This document shows positions 1-6,414 of a stretch of DNA of 58,291 nucleotides, piece by piece. The stretch's first letter is position 1; each line of letters opens with the position of its first letter. The stretch is from Bilophila sp964538355 (GTDB lineage: Bacteria > Desulfobacterota > Desulfovibrionia > Desulfovibrionales > Desulfovibrionaceae): positions 1-58,291 of the forward strand of contig CAZIFC010000010.1 in the NCBI GenBank assembly GCA_964538355.1, written 5' to 3'. The position numbers were made by a program, and so were the translations under genes. The notes under the pieces were generated by a model. It did not search any database. It saw only the letters and a program-made list of their open reading frames with translations, and was not told where the DNA came from.

Positions 1-213
1 TTCGGCAGCGGGAGCGGCTTCGGCCGGTTTGGCTTCTTCGGCAGACGCGGCGGCTTCCACGGTGCACTGACCGGGCAGGATCACGCGGCAGTTGCGGCTG
101 CGCAACATTTCCGCGGCTGCCGGAGTCAGGCGTTCGCCGGCCTGAAGGCAGAATTCGCCTCCCTGGCCCAGCTCGCAGCGCTGTCTGACATCTTCTTCGG
201 TAAGAAAGATCAT
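1..213 (-). CDS. EutT-like BMC protein, N-terminal part only (cut by window edge)
   Basis: The reading frame starts with MIFLTEEDVRQRC and runs 71 codons to the window edge without a stop. The N-terminus resembles EutT, the ethanolamine-utilisation cobalamin adenosyltransferase: a short F-x-T-E-x-D/V-R segment, then G-x-R-L-T-P-A-A at residues 26-33 and M-L-x-x-R at 36-40. After residue 50 it becomes Ala/Glu/Pro rich, which looks like a linker. It lies 33 bp downstream of the EutQ-like gene and is surely in the same operon. Only the N-terminal module is visible, so adenosyltransferase activity is inferred. The same kind of N-terminal module also opens the neighbouring EutQ-like protein. Confidence 0.6.
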   Translation of the reverse strand, partial: MIFLTEEDVRQRCELGQGGEFCLQAGERLTPAAAEMLRSRNCRVILPGQCTVEAAASAEEAKPAEAAPAAE

Positions 214-246
214 GGTTGTTTCCTTCGTTATGGTCTAGGAACGCGG

Positions 247-1197
247 CTAGGCGGCTACCGCAACGGTGGTGCACCGTACATGCCCGGAAGAGGAAAGAAC
301 CGCTTCCGTGCCTGCCGGGATGCTGAACACATCGCCGTGGGCCGCGCTGAAGGTCGTGCCCTCAATGCTCAGATTCAGTTCTCCTTCCAGCACGACGAGC
401 ACTTCCGCACGCCGGAACGTCCAGGAAAACGAGAGGTTTTCCCAATCCAGATACCCTACGGCAGCAGCGTCACCCTTGGCGGGGGAGAGCACATCCATGA
501 CGGATACGCTTCCGGTCGCCCGGGATTCGGTCCAGTGCTGGGCCTTGCTGTCCACATGGGTCACGCCTCCGGCCTGCCTGACGCCGGGGCGCGTTTCAGG
601 AGCCTTGGCTCCCATTTCGGCAAGAACGGACCGGATCAGCCTGTCCACCATGCCCTCGTCAACGCTTCCGGAAGGAAGTGCGGACAAGACGCCCCGCCGG
701 ATGGCGGAGAGCAGGGCATCTTCAGCCCGCACGGGTGCGGGCTGCGGATCCGCCGCAGCGGAGACCGTGGTGATGAACTGCGACATGTCGACGGCTGCGG
801 GAGCCTTGGCAGGAGCGGGCATGGAAGGCGCATCCTGCGCCGCCGGCCTGGCGGACGCGCTCAACGCCTGCGTCAGCGGAACGAGAACATCCTGAAGCTG
901 CCGGGTGGCGGCTGCGATCTGTTCTGCGGTCAGCATCGGCGTAGGGATATGCTGAGGCTCCTGACCGGGCTTGTCTTCCCTGTCCGGTTCCGGGGCTGCT
1001 TCCAGCGGAGCGGCAGGCTCTGCCGGGACAACCGGTTCCGGGACGACGAGGGCTTCCGCCGTCAGGGTAATGCCGTAGTGCCGGGCATCATCCCGCGCCT
1101 GCTGGGTGACGATGTCGCCCTTGGCGTAGGTAATGACCGACTGTCCCGACTTCAGAGCTGTCCGGACGGTTTCGGCAGTGATGATTTGTTTGGTCAT
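247..1197 (-). CDS. EutQ-like cupin protein with long linker (BMC-associated)
   Basis: The 316-residue protein has three parts. Residues 1-50 form a small N-terminal module (MTKQIITAETVRTAL, then D-I-V-T-Q-Q-A-R). Residues 51-205 are a Pro/Ala-rich linker holding two predicted helices, about 90-113 and 160-196. Residues 206-316 are a cupin domain related to EutQ, including GYLDWENLSFSW and EGELNLSIEG. EutQ of enterics is about 230 residues and has been linked to acetate kinase activity and compartment assembly; the excess length here is the linker. The segment EGMVDRLIRSVLAEMG (181-196) has the form of a BMC encapsulation peptide, although it is internal. The gene lies between shell protein genes and the EutT-like gene. 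The exact reaction is not provable from sequence. Confidence 0.75.
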   Translation of the reverse strand: MTKQIITAETVRTALKSGQSVITYAKGDIVTQQARDDARHYGITLTAEALVVPEPVVPAEPAAPLEAAPEPDREDKPGQEPQHIPTPMLTAEQIAAATRQLQDVLVPLTQALSASARPAAQDAPSMPAPAKAPAAVDMSQFITTVSAAADPQPAPVRAEDALLSAIRRGVLSALPSGSVDEGMVDRLIRSVLAEMGAKAPETRPGVRQAGGVTHVDSKAQHWTESRATGSVSVMDVLSPAKGDAAAVGYLDWENLSFSWTFRRAEVLVVLEGELNLSIEGTTFSAAHGDVFSIPAGTEAVLSSSGHVRCTTVAVAA

Positions 1198-1289
1198 GCC
1201 CCAATCCTTTAGGTGGCGTGCGGCGTATCCTTATGCAGGGCGACGCCGTTTTTCGACGCCTGTCGGCACGCCTCCGTTAAGAGAAACGA

Positions 1290-1700
1290 CTACTTCTTGG
1301 CCTTGCCCTTGGCGGCGTCTTCAGCGGGAGCGGCGGCGGGGGCAGCTTCGCCCTTGGCGGCAGCCATGCGGGCTTTCTTGGCGGCCTTACGGGCGGCCTT
1401 CTTGCGCTTGATGTCCTCAAGCAGATCCATGAGGGAGTCGGGTTCTTCGGCAGGACTGGGAATGATGTTGTACCCGATCAGGCCGTTCAGGCTCTGGGCG
1501 AGCATGGCACCGGTTTCCACGGCGGCCTGGCAGGCGGCCACGTCACCCTTGCAGATGACGCAGATACGCAGGCCGTCGACCTTGTGGGCGGAAATGATTT
1601 CCACTTCGGCGGCCTTGGCCATGGCATCGGCCACCTGGATGGCGATGACAAGCCCGGCGGTTTCGACGAAGCCGAGAGAAGGTTTATATTCCAAGCTCAT
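1290..1700 (-). CDS. BMC hexameric shell protein (single BMC domain) with Lys/Ala tail
   Basis: Residues 8-83 form one canonical BMC (Pfam 00936) domain: LGFVETAGLVIAIQVADAM, the KVDGL turn, and CKGDVAACQAAVETG. This is the PduA/EutM-type hexamer that tiles the facets of a microcompartment. The domain ends at YNIIPSPAEEP; residues 84-136 are an extra C-terminal tail with a short helix (SLMDLLEDIKRKK) followed by a Lys/Ala-rich stretch ending in KGKAKK. Ordinary hexamer shell proteins are about 90-100 residues long. The tail might bind cargo, polyphosphate or nucleic acid, or project from the lumen or cytosol side. The gene is 19 bp downstream of the PduT-like gene. Confidence 0.92.
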   Translation of the reverse strand: MSLEYKPSLGFVETAGLVIAIQVADAMAKAAEVEIISAHKVDGLRICVICKGDVAACQAAVETGAMLAQSLNGLIGYNIIPSPAEEPDSLMDLLEDIKRKKAARKAAKKARMAAAKGEAAPAAAPAEDAAKGKAKK

Positions 1701-1719
1701 AGGTTACTCCTGGATTGCC

Positions 1720-2277
1720 TTAGGCAATCTGCTCGAAAACGGTTTCGGCGGGGCTCGGGATAACGACCTTGCTCACGAGCAGGCCATTTTCGGCGGCGAC
1801 GGTGGAACCGGCTTCCACAGCGGCGTTCACCGCAGCCACGTCGCCGGTCATCAGGACAAAGCCCTTGCCGCCGAGGCCGAGAGCCGTGCGGATGTCAAGG
1901 AGCTGCACGTCGGCAGCCTTGACGGCGGCATCGGAGGCCACCACGATGGAGGCTGCGGAGAAGGTTTCGATGATGCCGAGCGCGCCGCGTTCGGAAACGG
2001 TGGTCGCACCGGCGAGCGCGCCGATGACGTCGCGATGGATATTGGGAATGATGAACCAGTCCACCAGAGCATCGGCGTGGGTTTCACGTCCGGCGTTGAC
2101 GGAAGCGGACACCGCAGCCACGTCACCGGTGACGGCGGCCACGAACTTGCCGGGGCAGATCGTCTTGAAGAACAGCGGATCGACCTGGGCGGTTTTCACC
2201 ATCTGGTCAGCCGCGTCGATGCCGGCGGCGATGCTGTTGAATTCCACCATTCCTACGGCTGTGTATGATTCAGACAC
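1720..2277 (-). CDS. BMC trimeric (tandem-domain) shell protein, PduT type
   Basis: The 185-residue protein has two tandem BMC domains, about 6-88 and 97-185, which makes it a pseudohexameric trimer. The first domain contains KTICPGKF, with Cys41 at the position of the PduT cysteine that binds a [4Fe-4S] cluster in the central pore. The second domain has GKGFVLMTGDVAAVNAAVEAG. In Pdu and glycyl-radical compartments, PduT pairs with PduS to carry electrons across the shell. The pduS-like gene lies directly upstream, which supports that assignment. The length matches PduT (about 184 residues). Confidence 0.92.
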   Translation of the reverse strand: MSESYTAVGMVEFNSIAAGIDAADQMVKTAQVDPLFFKTICPGKFVAAVTGDVAAVSASVNAGRETHADALVDWFIIPNIHRDVIGALAGATTVSERGALGIIETFSAASIVVASDAAVKAADVQLLDIRTALGLGGKGFVLMTGDVAAVNAAVEAGSTVAAENGLLVSKVVIPSPAETVFEQIA

Positions 2278-2336
2278 AGAGCCTCTCCTTTTTTGTCAGG
2301 GGGCGGCTTCCCGCCCCTTTTCCTAATCGTATAGGG

Positions 2337-3674
2337 CTACTTGCCGATGACGACGACGCCGTCGACGCTCTTGACCACACCATCAATGCTGGCATGGATG
2401 CGGGCACCGAGGGCCTGATCGGGAATGTCGCCGATGAGGTCGCCGCACTTGACGTGATCGCCGACCTTCACCACGGCCTGGGCCGGGGCTCCGATGTGCT
2501 GGCGCAGGGGGATGCGCACTTCAGCCGGAGAGAGCTTGCCCAGATCGTTGGTGGGCAGTTCCATGTAGCGGCTGATGCCGATCTTGTTGACCAGACGGGG
2601 CACGGGAACCCGGCGGAATTCACGCCACTGGGTATAGGCTTCGTTGACTTCGCGGGTGCCTTCGTACTTGATCCCGGCGTTGCGCAGCTCGGCCTTGATG
2701 GCCTGGTTGATGCGGCGGGGAGACAGGGCCATAGGACAGGCAACGTGTTCGCACACGCCGCAGTCGCAGCAGAGCAGGGCGAGCTTGCCGGCTTCGGAGG
2801 TCAGTTCCGCGTTGCTGCCGAAGGCGCGCATGACGCGATGCGTTTCAAAGGGATGGCCGAGAAGGTGGCGGGGGCACAGTTCGGAGCAGCTCCGGCACTG
2901 GATACAGGCCGAGGCCGCGCGGCGGCGCATGAAGTTGAGGGGCGTCGTCGCGTTCTTGTGCAGGTAGTGCCCGCGGGGCAGAATGATGAGCCCGCCGGAG
3001 GTCTTGGTGACCACTTCCTTCGAGAAGGCGTCGGCGTTGTCCACCATACGGCCCATCATGGGGCCGCCGAGAACGAATACGGGATCGCTCACGGTGGGGC
3101 CGCCGGCGGCTTCGAGACAGGCGGAGAGCGGCGTACCGATCGGCACGCAGACAACGCCGGGCTTTCTCACATCGCCGGTGACGGTCAGAAATTTGTGGGT
3201 GATGGGCTTGCCATCAAGGGCGTGGGCCACGGAAACCAGCGTGCCTACGTTGGCGACCACGGCACCCACCATAAGGGGCAGACCCAGCGGAGGAACGGAG
3301 CGGCCCGTCACTTCGCGAACGAGAGTCTGTTCATCCCCGGCGGGGTAAAAGTTGGGGAGAAGAGCCAGCTCGATGGGCCGATTGCCAATGGCATCGGTAA
3401 GAATCTTGGTGGCTTCCTTATACTTCTTCTTCAGTGCGATGACGCCGCGCTTGGCACCGGTGGCCTGCATCAGCTCGCTGAACGCCCGAACGATCTCGGT
3501 GGCGTGGTGGAGCATGTGGTGCTGGTCGGTGTGCAGCAGGGGTTCGCATTCGCAGCCGTTGGCAATGACCGTGTCGGCGTTGGCGGCGTACTTGACGTGC
3601 GCCGGAAAACCAGCTCCACCTTCACCAACAATACCGGCTGCCTTCACTGCCGCTATGAACGCCTGTTTATCCAT
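2337..3674 (-). CDS. PduS-type BMC Fe-S flavoprotein (RnfC-like NADH oxidoreductase)
   Basis: The 445-residue protein resembles PduS, the cobalamin reductase/electron-transfer protein of microcompartments, and RnfC/Nuo51. The N-terminus carries the nucleotide-binding glycine loop GEGGAGFPAHVKY (18-30), followed by ANGCECEP. Two ferredoxin-type cluster motifs are present: C257-x2-C260-x2-C263-x3-C267 and the C302/C303-x-C305-x2-C308-x4-C313 region. The C-terminal 80 residues form a barrel-sandwich (SLBB/lipoyl-like) region. PduS passes electrons from NADH via FMN and Fe-S clusters to a cluster in PduT. Its gene lies immediately upstream of pduT here, separated by a 59-bp gap that holds a small GC-rich hairpin. 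Confidence 0.88.
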   Translation of the reverse strand: MDKQAFIAAVKAAGIVGEGGAGFPAHVKYAANADTVIANGCECEPLLHTDQHHMLHHATEIVRAFSELMQATGAKRGVIALKKKYKEATKILTDAIGNRPIELALLPNFYPAGDEQTLVREVTGRSVPPLGLPLMVGAVVANVGTLVSVAHALDGKPITHKFLTVTGDVRKPGVVCVPIGTPLSACLEAAGGPTVSDPVFVLGGPMMGRMVDNADAFSKEVVTKTSGGLIILPRGHYLHKNATTPLNFMRRRAASACIQCRSCSELCPRHLLGHPFETHRVMRAFGSNAELTSEAGKLALLCCDCGVCEHVACPMALSPRRINQAIKAELRNAGIKYEGTREVNEAYTQWREFRRVPVPRLVNKIGISRYMELPTNDLGKLSPAEVRIPLRQHIGAPAQAVVKVGDHVKCGDLIGDIPDQALGARIHASIDGVVKSVDGVVVIGK

Positions 3675-3707
3675 GCTATCCTCTCGTTACCCAAAACAGT
3701 TCGGCAG

Positions 3708-3732
3708 GCCGCGGCGCAAAACGTGCCGCGGC
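3708..3732. other. Intercistronic hairpin between amidohydrolase and pduS-like genes
   Basis: Two identical self-complementary arms, GCCGCGGC at 3708-3715 and 3725-3732, enclose a 9-nt loop. No T-tract follows on the minus strand, so it is unlikely to be a full terminator. It may stabilise or process the operon mRNA. Confidence 0.5.
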
Positions 3733-3764
3733 TCTGCCCGGAATCTCAATTTGCCGCAGAATGC

Positions 3765-4706
3765 CTAGCGACCCATCGGGGCGAAGGGCTGGAACGGCAG
3801 GGGGAACTTGGCGTTGTTGAAGCCGTTGGGGGCCATGGGCTTCGCGGCAGGCGTGGTGTTGAAGGACACGCCCTTGTCGAGGCCGAGGATCTTCGCGGCG
3901 GTCTTGTACATGACCTTTTCGCGGACTTCTTCGCTGATCTTGAGATTCTTGTAGATCTCGATGGCGTCGGCCTGTTCGATGAACGGGTGGGCGGAAGCGA
4001 AGATGACCTTGTCGCCGATCATCTTGTTCAGAGCGTCGACGTACACTTCAGCCATGGGAGCCAGTTCGTATTCGGAAAGGTCCATGTAGACGTTGGCGTT
4101 ACGCATGCAGGCGAAGATGGCTTCGTTCACGAAGGGGTAGCCGCCGTGGCTCATGATCAGGGTCAGTTCGGGGAAGTCGCGGGCGACGACGTCGATCTGG
4201 CGGGGATCAATGTAGTCCATGATGGCGCGGGGAACCTGGGCGGGCGGGGCGGTGGTCACGAAGACCGGCACGCCAAGCTCGACGCACTTGGCATAGATGG
4301 GGTAGTAGCGGGCGTCGCTCGGCGGGCAGTGGGCAAGGTAGGGGTCGGTAGCGATACCGCGCATGCCGAGATCCTTGATGACGTGTTCGACTTCGCGAAC
4401 GGCGTCCATGCCCTTGTGAGGGTCGATGCCCCAGAATCCGAGAAATTTGTTGGGGTAGGCGCGGCAGAATTCAAGGATGCTGTTGTTGTTGGCCGGGAAA
4501 CCGTAGGTGGTTTCGCAGTCGCGGCCGGAAACGACGCACAGCTCAACGCCGCGGCGATCCAGATCTGCCACGATTTCGGGCAGGGGCTGGGGCACGCGCT
4601 TGTCGAAACCGATGGCTTCGCAGGTGGCCTTAAACATGGAGCTGTTCTTGATGCCGTTGATGATTTCCGGCGTGTTCGGACGGAAACGGAAGTCGATTAT
4701 TTTCAT
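3765..4706 (-). CDS. Amidohydrolase-fold (Amidohydro_2/COG2159) protein, first gene of BMC operon
   Basis: The 313-residue TIM-barrel protein belongs to the ACMSD-like Amidohydro_2 superfamily. Recognisable segments are KIIDFRFRP at the first strand, GFWGIDPHKGMDAVREVEH, GMRGIATDPYLAHCPP and LTLIMSHGGYPFVNEA. The family's metal site is largely missing: the strand-1 HxH motif is Arg7-Phe-Arg9, the strand-5 region reads FVTTAPPAQ without His, and the usual strand-8 Asp is Ala239 (FASAHP). His187 is the only classic ligand left. A 35-residue C-terminal extension rich in Pro/Phe/Asn (from about 279) follows the barrel. It is the first gene after the sigma-54 promoter. Function is unknown; it could be a metal-independent hydrolase/decarboxylase or a structural protein. 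Confidence 0.8.
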   Translation of the reverse strand: MKIIDFRFRPNTPEIINGIKNSSMFKATCEAIGFDKRVPQPLPEIVADLDRRGVELCVVSGRDCETTYGFPANNNSILEFCRAYPNKFLGFWGIDPHKGMDAVREVEHVIKDLGMRGIATDPYLAHCPPSDARYYPIYAKCVELGVPVFVTTAPPAQVPRAIMDYIDPRQIDVVARDFPELTLIMSHGGYPFVNEAIFACMRNANVYMDLSEYELAPMAEVYVDALNKMIGDKVIFASAHPFIEQADAIEIYKNLKISEEVREKVMYKTAAKILGLDKGVSFNTTPAAKPMAPNGFNNAKFPLPFQPFAPMGR

Positions 4707-4753
4707 CAGTTGACTCTCCTGGCGTGGTGCACAAAAAGATTTGTGGGCATTAG

Positions 4754-4769
4754 AGCAAATGCCGTTCCA
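4754..4769 (-). promoter_or_regulatory. Sigma-54 (RpoN) -24/-12 promoter for the BMC operon
   Basis: Read on the minus strand the site is TGGAACGGCATTTGCT, matching the consensus TGGCACGNNNNTTGCA at nearly all informative positions. The invariant GG and GC are separated by exactly 10 bp. It would start transcription about 35-40 nt before the amidohydrolase ATG at 4706. I see no comparable sigma-70 site closer to the gene. Confidence 0.75.
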
Positions 4770-5228
4770 AGTTTACGCGGCCTACACAATTCTCCAACGA
4801 GAGCAAGGAAATGGAGAACTGACAGGAACAGGCCCCAGTAGCGTTTCCGAGGAGCTTGTTTCTGTATAACATTGCGTAATGTATCGGAATACAAACTTTT
4901 CGCTCGCGTTATCGCCTTTTGGTCACAACAAAACATGGTGCATAAATGCACCATTGTTGCAATATTGCGACCAGGTCGATGCGCATGTGCCACCGGTTTT
5001 TTCAGTTGGTGCGTTTTTGCATCATCTGACTTGTGAATAAAAACGCAAAACGGACTGCCCCTTGCAGTCAATCCGCAGCAACGGACTGGTTATGCCATGA
5101 TTGCGTTGGTGAGGCAAGGGGAATTCCTATCTATGGAGTGTTACACGGAAAAGATGTTAGAACCGTGTAAGGGTGCGCCGATGCGGATGTTGCACGGGCA
5201 TCATCCGGCAGTGCCCCGGCAGGGCGGG
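4770..5228. other. Upstream regulatory region of the BMC operon, no gene seen
   Basis: These roughly 460 bases lie between the sigma-54 promoter and the hslV terminator and are more AT-rich than their surroundings. They contain the palindrome at 4935-4954 and a degenerate second copy at 5006-5025 (TTGGTGC...TGCATCAT). Small open frames exist on both strands but lack a ribosome binding site or recognisable protein character. I read the stretch as an enhancer/activator-binding region. Confidence 0.55.
4935..4954. promoter_or_regulatory. Palindromic activator site (candidate upstream activating sequence)
   Basis: ATGGTGCATAAATGCACCAT consists of perfect 9-bp inverted arms around AA. It lies 166-200 bp upstream of the sigma-54 promoter, the usual distance for a bacterial enhancer-binding protein. 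A weaker version lies at 5006-5025, and a TGGTGC half-site at 4725-4730 lies downstream of the promoter in the leader. The protein that binds is not in this window. Confidence 0.55.
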
Positions 5229-5265
5229 AAAAAAGGGTCGAGCGTCATGCGGACGACATCGACCC
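5229..5265 (-). terminator. Terminator of acpS-hslV
   Basis: On the minus strand GGGTCGA (5265-5259) pairs with TCGACCC (5241-5235), with further pairing inside the loop, followed by six T (5234-5229). It sits 23 bases after the hslV stop. Confidence 0.8.
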
Positions 5266-5287
5266 TGAGGAGCGGCGGAGCGGCTGC

Positions 5288-5821
5288 CTAAAGGACTTCG
5301 AGCGTGTAGTGGTCGTTGGTGAAGACGCACAGCTCCGAAGCGATCTTCATGCTTTCCAGGGCAATGGCCTTGGCGTCCAGGGTACTGTGCCGGGCGAGGG
5401 CACGGGCGGCGGAGAGCGCGTAGGGGCCTCCGCTGCCGATGGAGGCGATGCCGTCATCGGGTTCGATGACGTCGCCAGTTCCGGTCAGCACAAGGGTGTG
5501 GTCCTTGTCGGCCACCAGCAGCATGGCTTCGAGCTTGCGGAGGAACTTGTCGCTCCGCCAGTCCTTGGCCAGCTCGACCGCCGCCCGGAGGAGGTTCCCG
5601 CCCGTCTGTTCGAGGTGGGCGTCGAAACGCTCAAAGAGGGTAAAGGCGTCCGCAGTCGCTCCGGCGAATCCGGCAACAATCTGATCTTTATACATTCTGC
5701 GTACTTTTTTTGCGCCGTGCTTCATGACGATGCTTTGGCCCATGGTCACCTGCCCGTCGCCGATGAGCGCGACGCTGCCCTTGTGGCGCACGGCGAGGAT
5801 GGTGGTTCCGCGAAGTTCCAT
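5288..5821 (-). CDS. hslV: ATP-dependent protease subunit HslV (ClpQ)
   Basis: HslV forms the proteolytic double ring of the HslVU (ClpQY) protease in the cytoplasm, with HslU as the unfoldase. Starting at ATG 5821 gives 177 residues beginning MELRGTTILAV; processing exposes the catalytic N-terminal Thr6. Conserved stretches follow: GDGQVTMGQ, ARKVRR-like KKVRRMYKDQIVAGFAG, TGTGDVIEPDDGIASIGSGGPYA. A ribosome site (AAAGGA) lies 6 nt before this ATG. A longer frame from 5857 (overlapping the acpS stop) would add 12 residues and has poor spacing, so I reject it. hslU is not adjacent; it is at 22151-23452 on the other strand. Confidence 0.95.
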   Translation of the reverse strand: MELRGTTILAVRHKGSVALIGDGQVTMGQSIVMKHGAKKVRRMYKDQIVAGFAGATADAFTLFERFDAHLEQTGGNLLRAAVELAKDWRSDKFLRKLEAMLLVADKDHTLVLTGTGDVIEPDDGIASIGSGGPYALSAARALARHSTLDAKAIALESMKIASELCVFTNDHYTLEVL

Positions 5822-5853
5822 AGAAAATCCTTTGTTCGGTGGTGTTGAGGTGG

Positions 5854-6249
5854 TCATCCTTCCAGAATAACCACGGCGGCGGCGTTGTCACGGGTGTGGG
5901 TAAGCGTAAGGTGGACCTCTCTCACGCCGAGCGCGCGTGCCCTTTCCAGAGCCTTGCCGGACAGGACGAGTTCCGGCTTGCCGGACGGCAGGGAGCGGAC
6001 GGCAACGTCGCGCGGCCCGATGCCCGCTGCAAAGCCGGTGCCGAGAGCCTTGACCGCGGCTTCCTTTGCGGCGAACCGCGCGGCGACATGGGAGGTGGTG
6101 CGCGGTGAGGGCGACGCCGGATCGCCGGGGACGGCCGCCCGTTCCGCATCGGCCATGATGCGGTTGAGAAAATGCTCCCCGAAGCGGCGCAGGGATTGCT
6201 CCACCCGGGAAAGTTCGATGAGATCCAGTCCGATGCCGATGATTGCCAT
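5854..6249 (-). CDS. acpS: Holo-[acyl-carrier-protein] synthase
   Basis: AcpS transfers 4'-phosphopantetheine from CoA to a serine of acyl carrier protein. The 131-residue frame begins MAIIGIGLDLIELSRVE and contains the two Mg-binding signatures: the Asp of GLDL (residue 8) and the Glu of RFAAKEAAVKALG. It ends in HTRDNAAAVVIL, typical of the family (about 125 residues). The start at 6249 is preceded by a purine-rich GGGGGA site; the frame upstream of it has no homology. It forms a two-gene unit with hslV 32 bp downstream. Confidence 0.95.
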   Translation of the reverse strand: MAIIGIGLDLIELSRVEQSLRRFGEHFLNRIMADAERAAVPGDPASPSPRTTSHVAARFAAKEAAVKALGTGFAAGIGPRDVAVRSLPSGKPELVLSGKALERARALGVREVHLTLTHTRDNAAAVVILEG

Positions 6250-6291
6250 ACGGTCCCCCTGGGCACAAGGTTGCCGCCTGTGTCTGGCGAA

Positions 6292-6302
6292 GTCAAGTTG
6301 AC
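6292..6302. promoter_or_regulatory. Possible back-to-back -35 boxes for acpS and ugd
   Basis: GTCAAGTTGAC is an 11-bp palindrome giving TTGACG on the plus strand and TTGACT on the minus strand between the divergent acpS and ugd genes. The matching -10 elements are poor, so this is tentative. Confidence 0.3.
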
Positions 6303-6414
6303 GCTGTGCCGCCGGATGGTTACAGGGGAAAGAGAACGGAACTTTTTCAGCCTTCGATCTCCTGTTCTGCCGGTCTCGGCGTTCCGTGAGCATCGTTTTT
6401 CAAGGAGTGTTTTC

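Noticed and set aside
2265..4841. Open frame of 858 codons on the plus strand over the BMC genes
   Set aside because: It is antisense to clearly homologous PduS-like and amidohydrolase genes; GC-rich third positions keep the opposite frame open. The protein has no recognisable domain.
4706..5071. 121-codon open frame upstream of the amidohydrolase gene
   Set aside because: It covers the sigma-54 promoter and the palindromes, has no ribosome site and no protein-like composition.
5822..5857. Upstream start of hslV overlapping the acpS stop (ATGA)
   Set aside because: It adds MTTSTPPNKGFS before the family-typical MELRGTT start; its ribosome site directly touches the ATG, while 5821 has well spaced AAAGGA.
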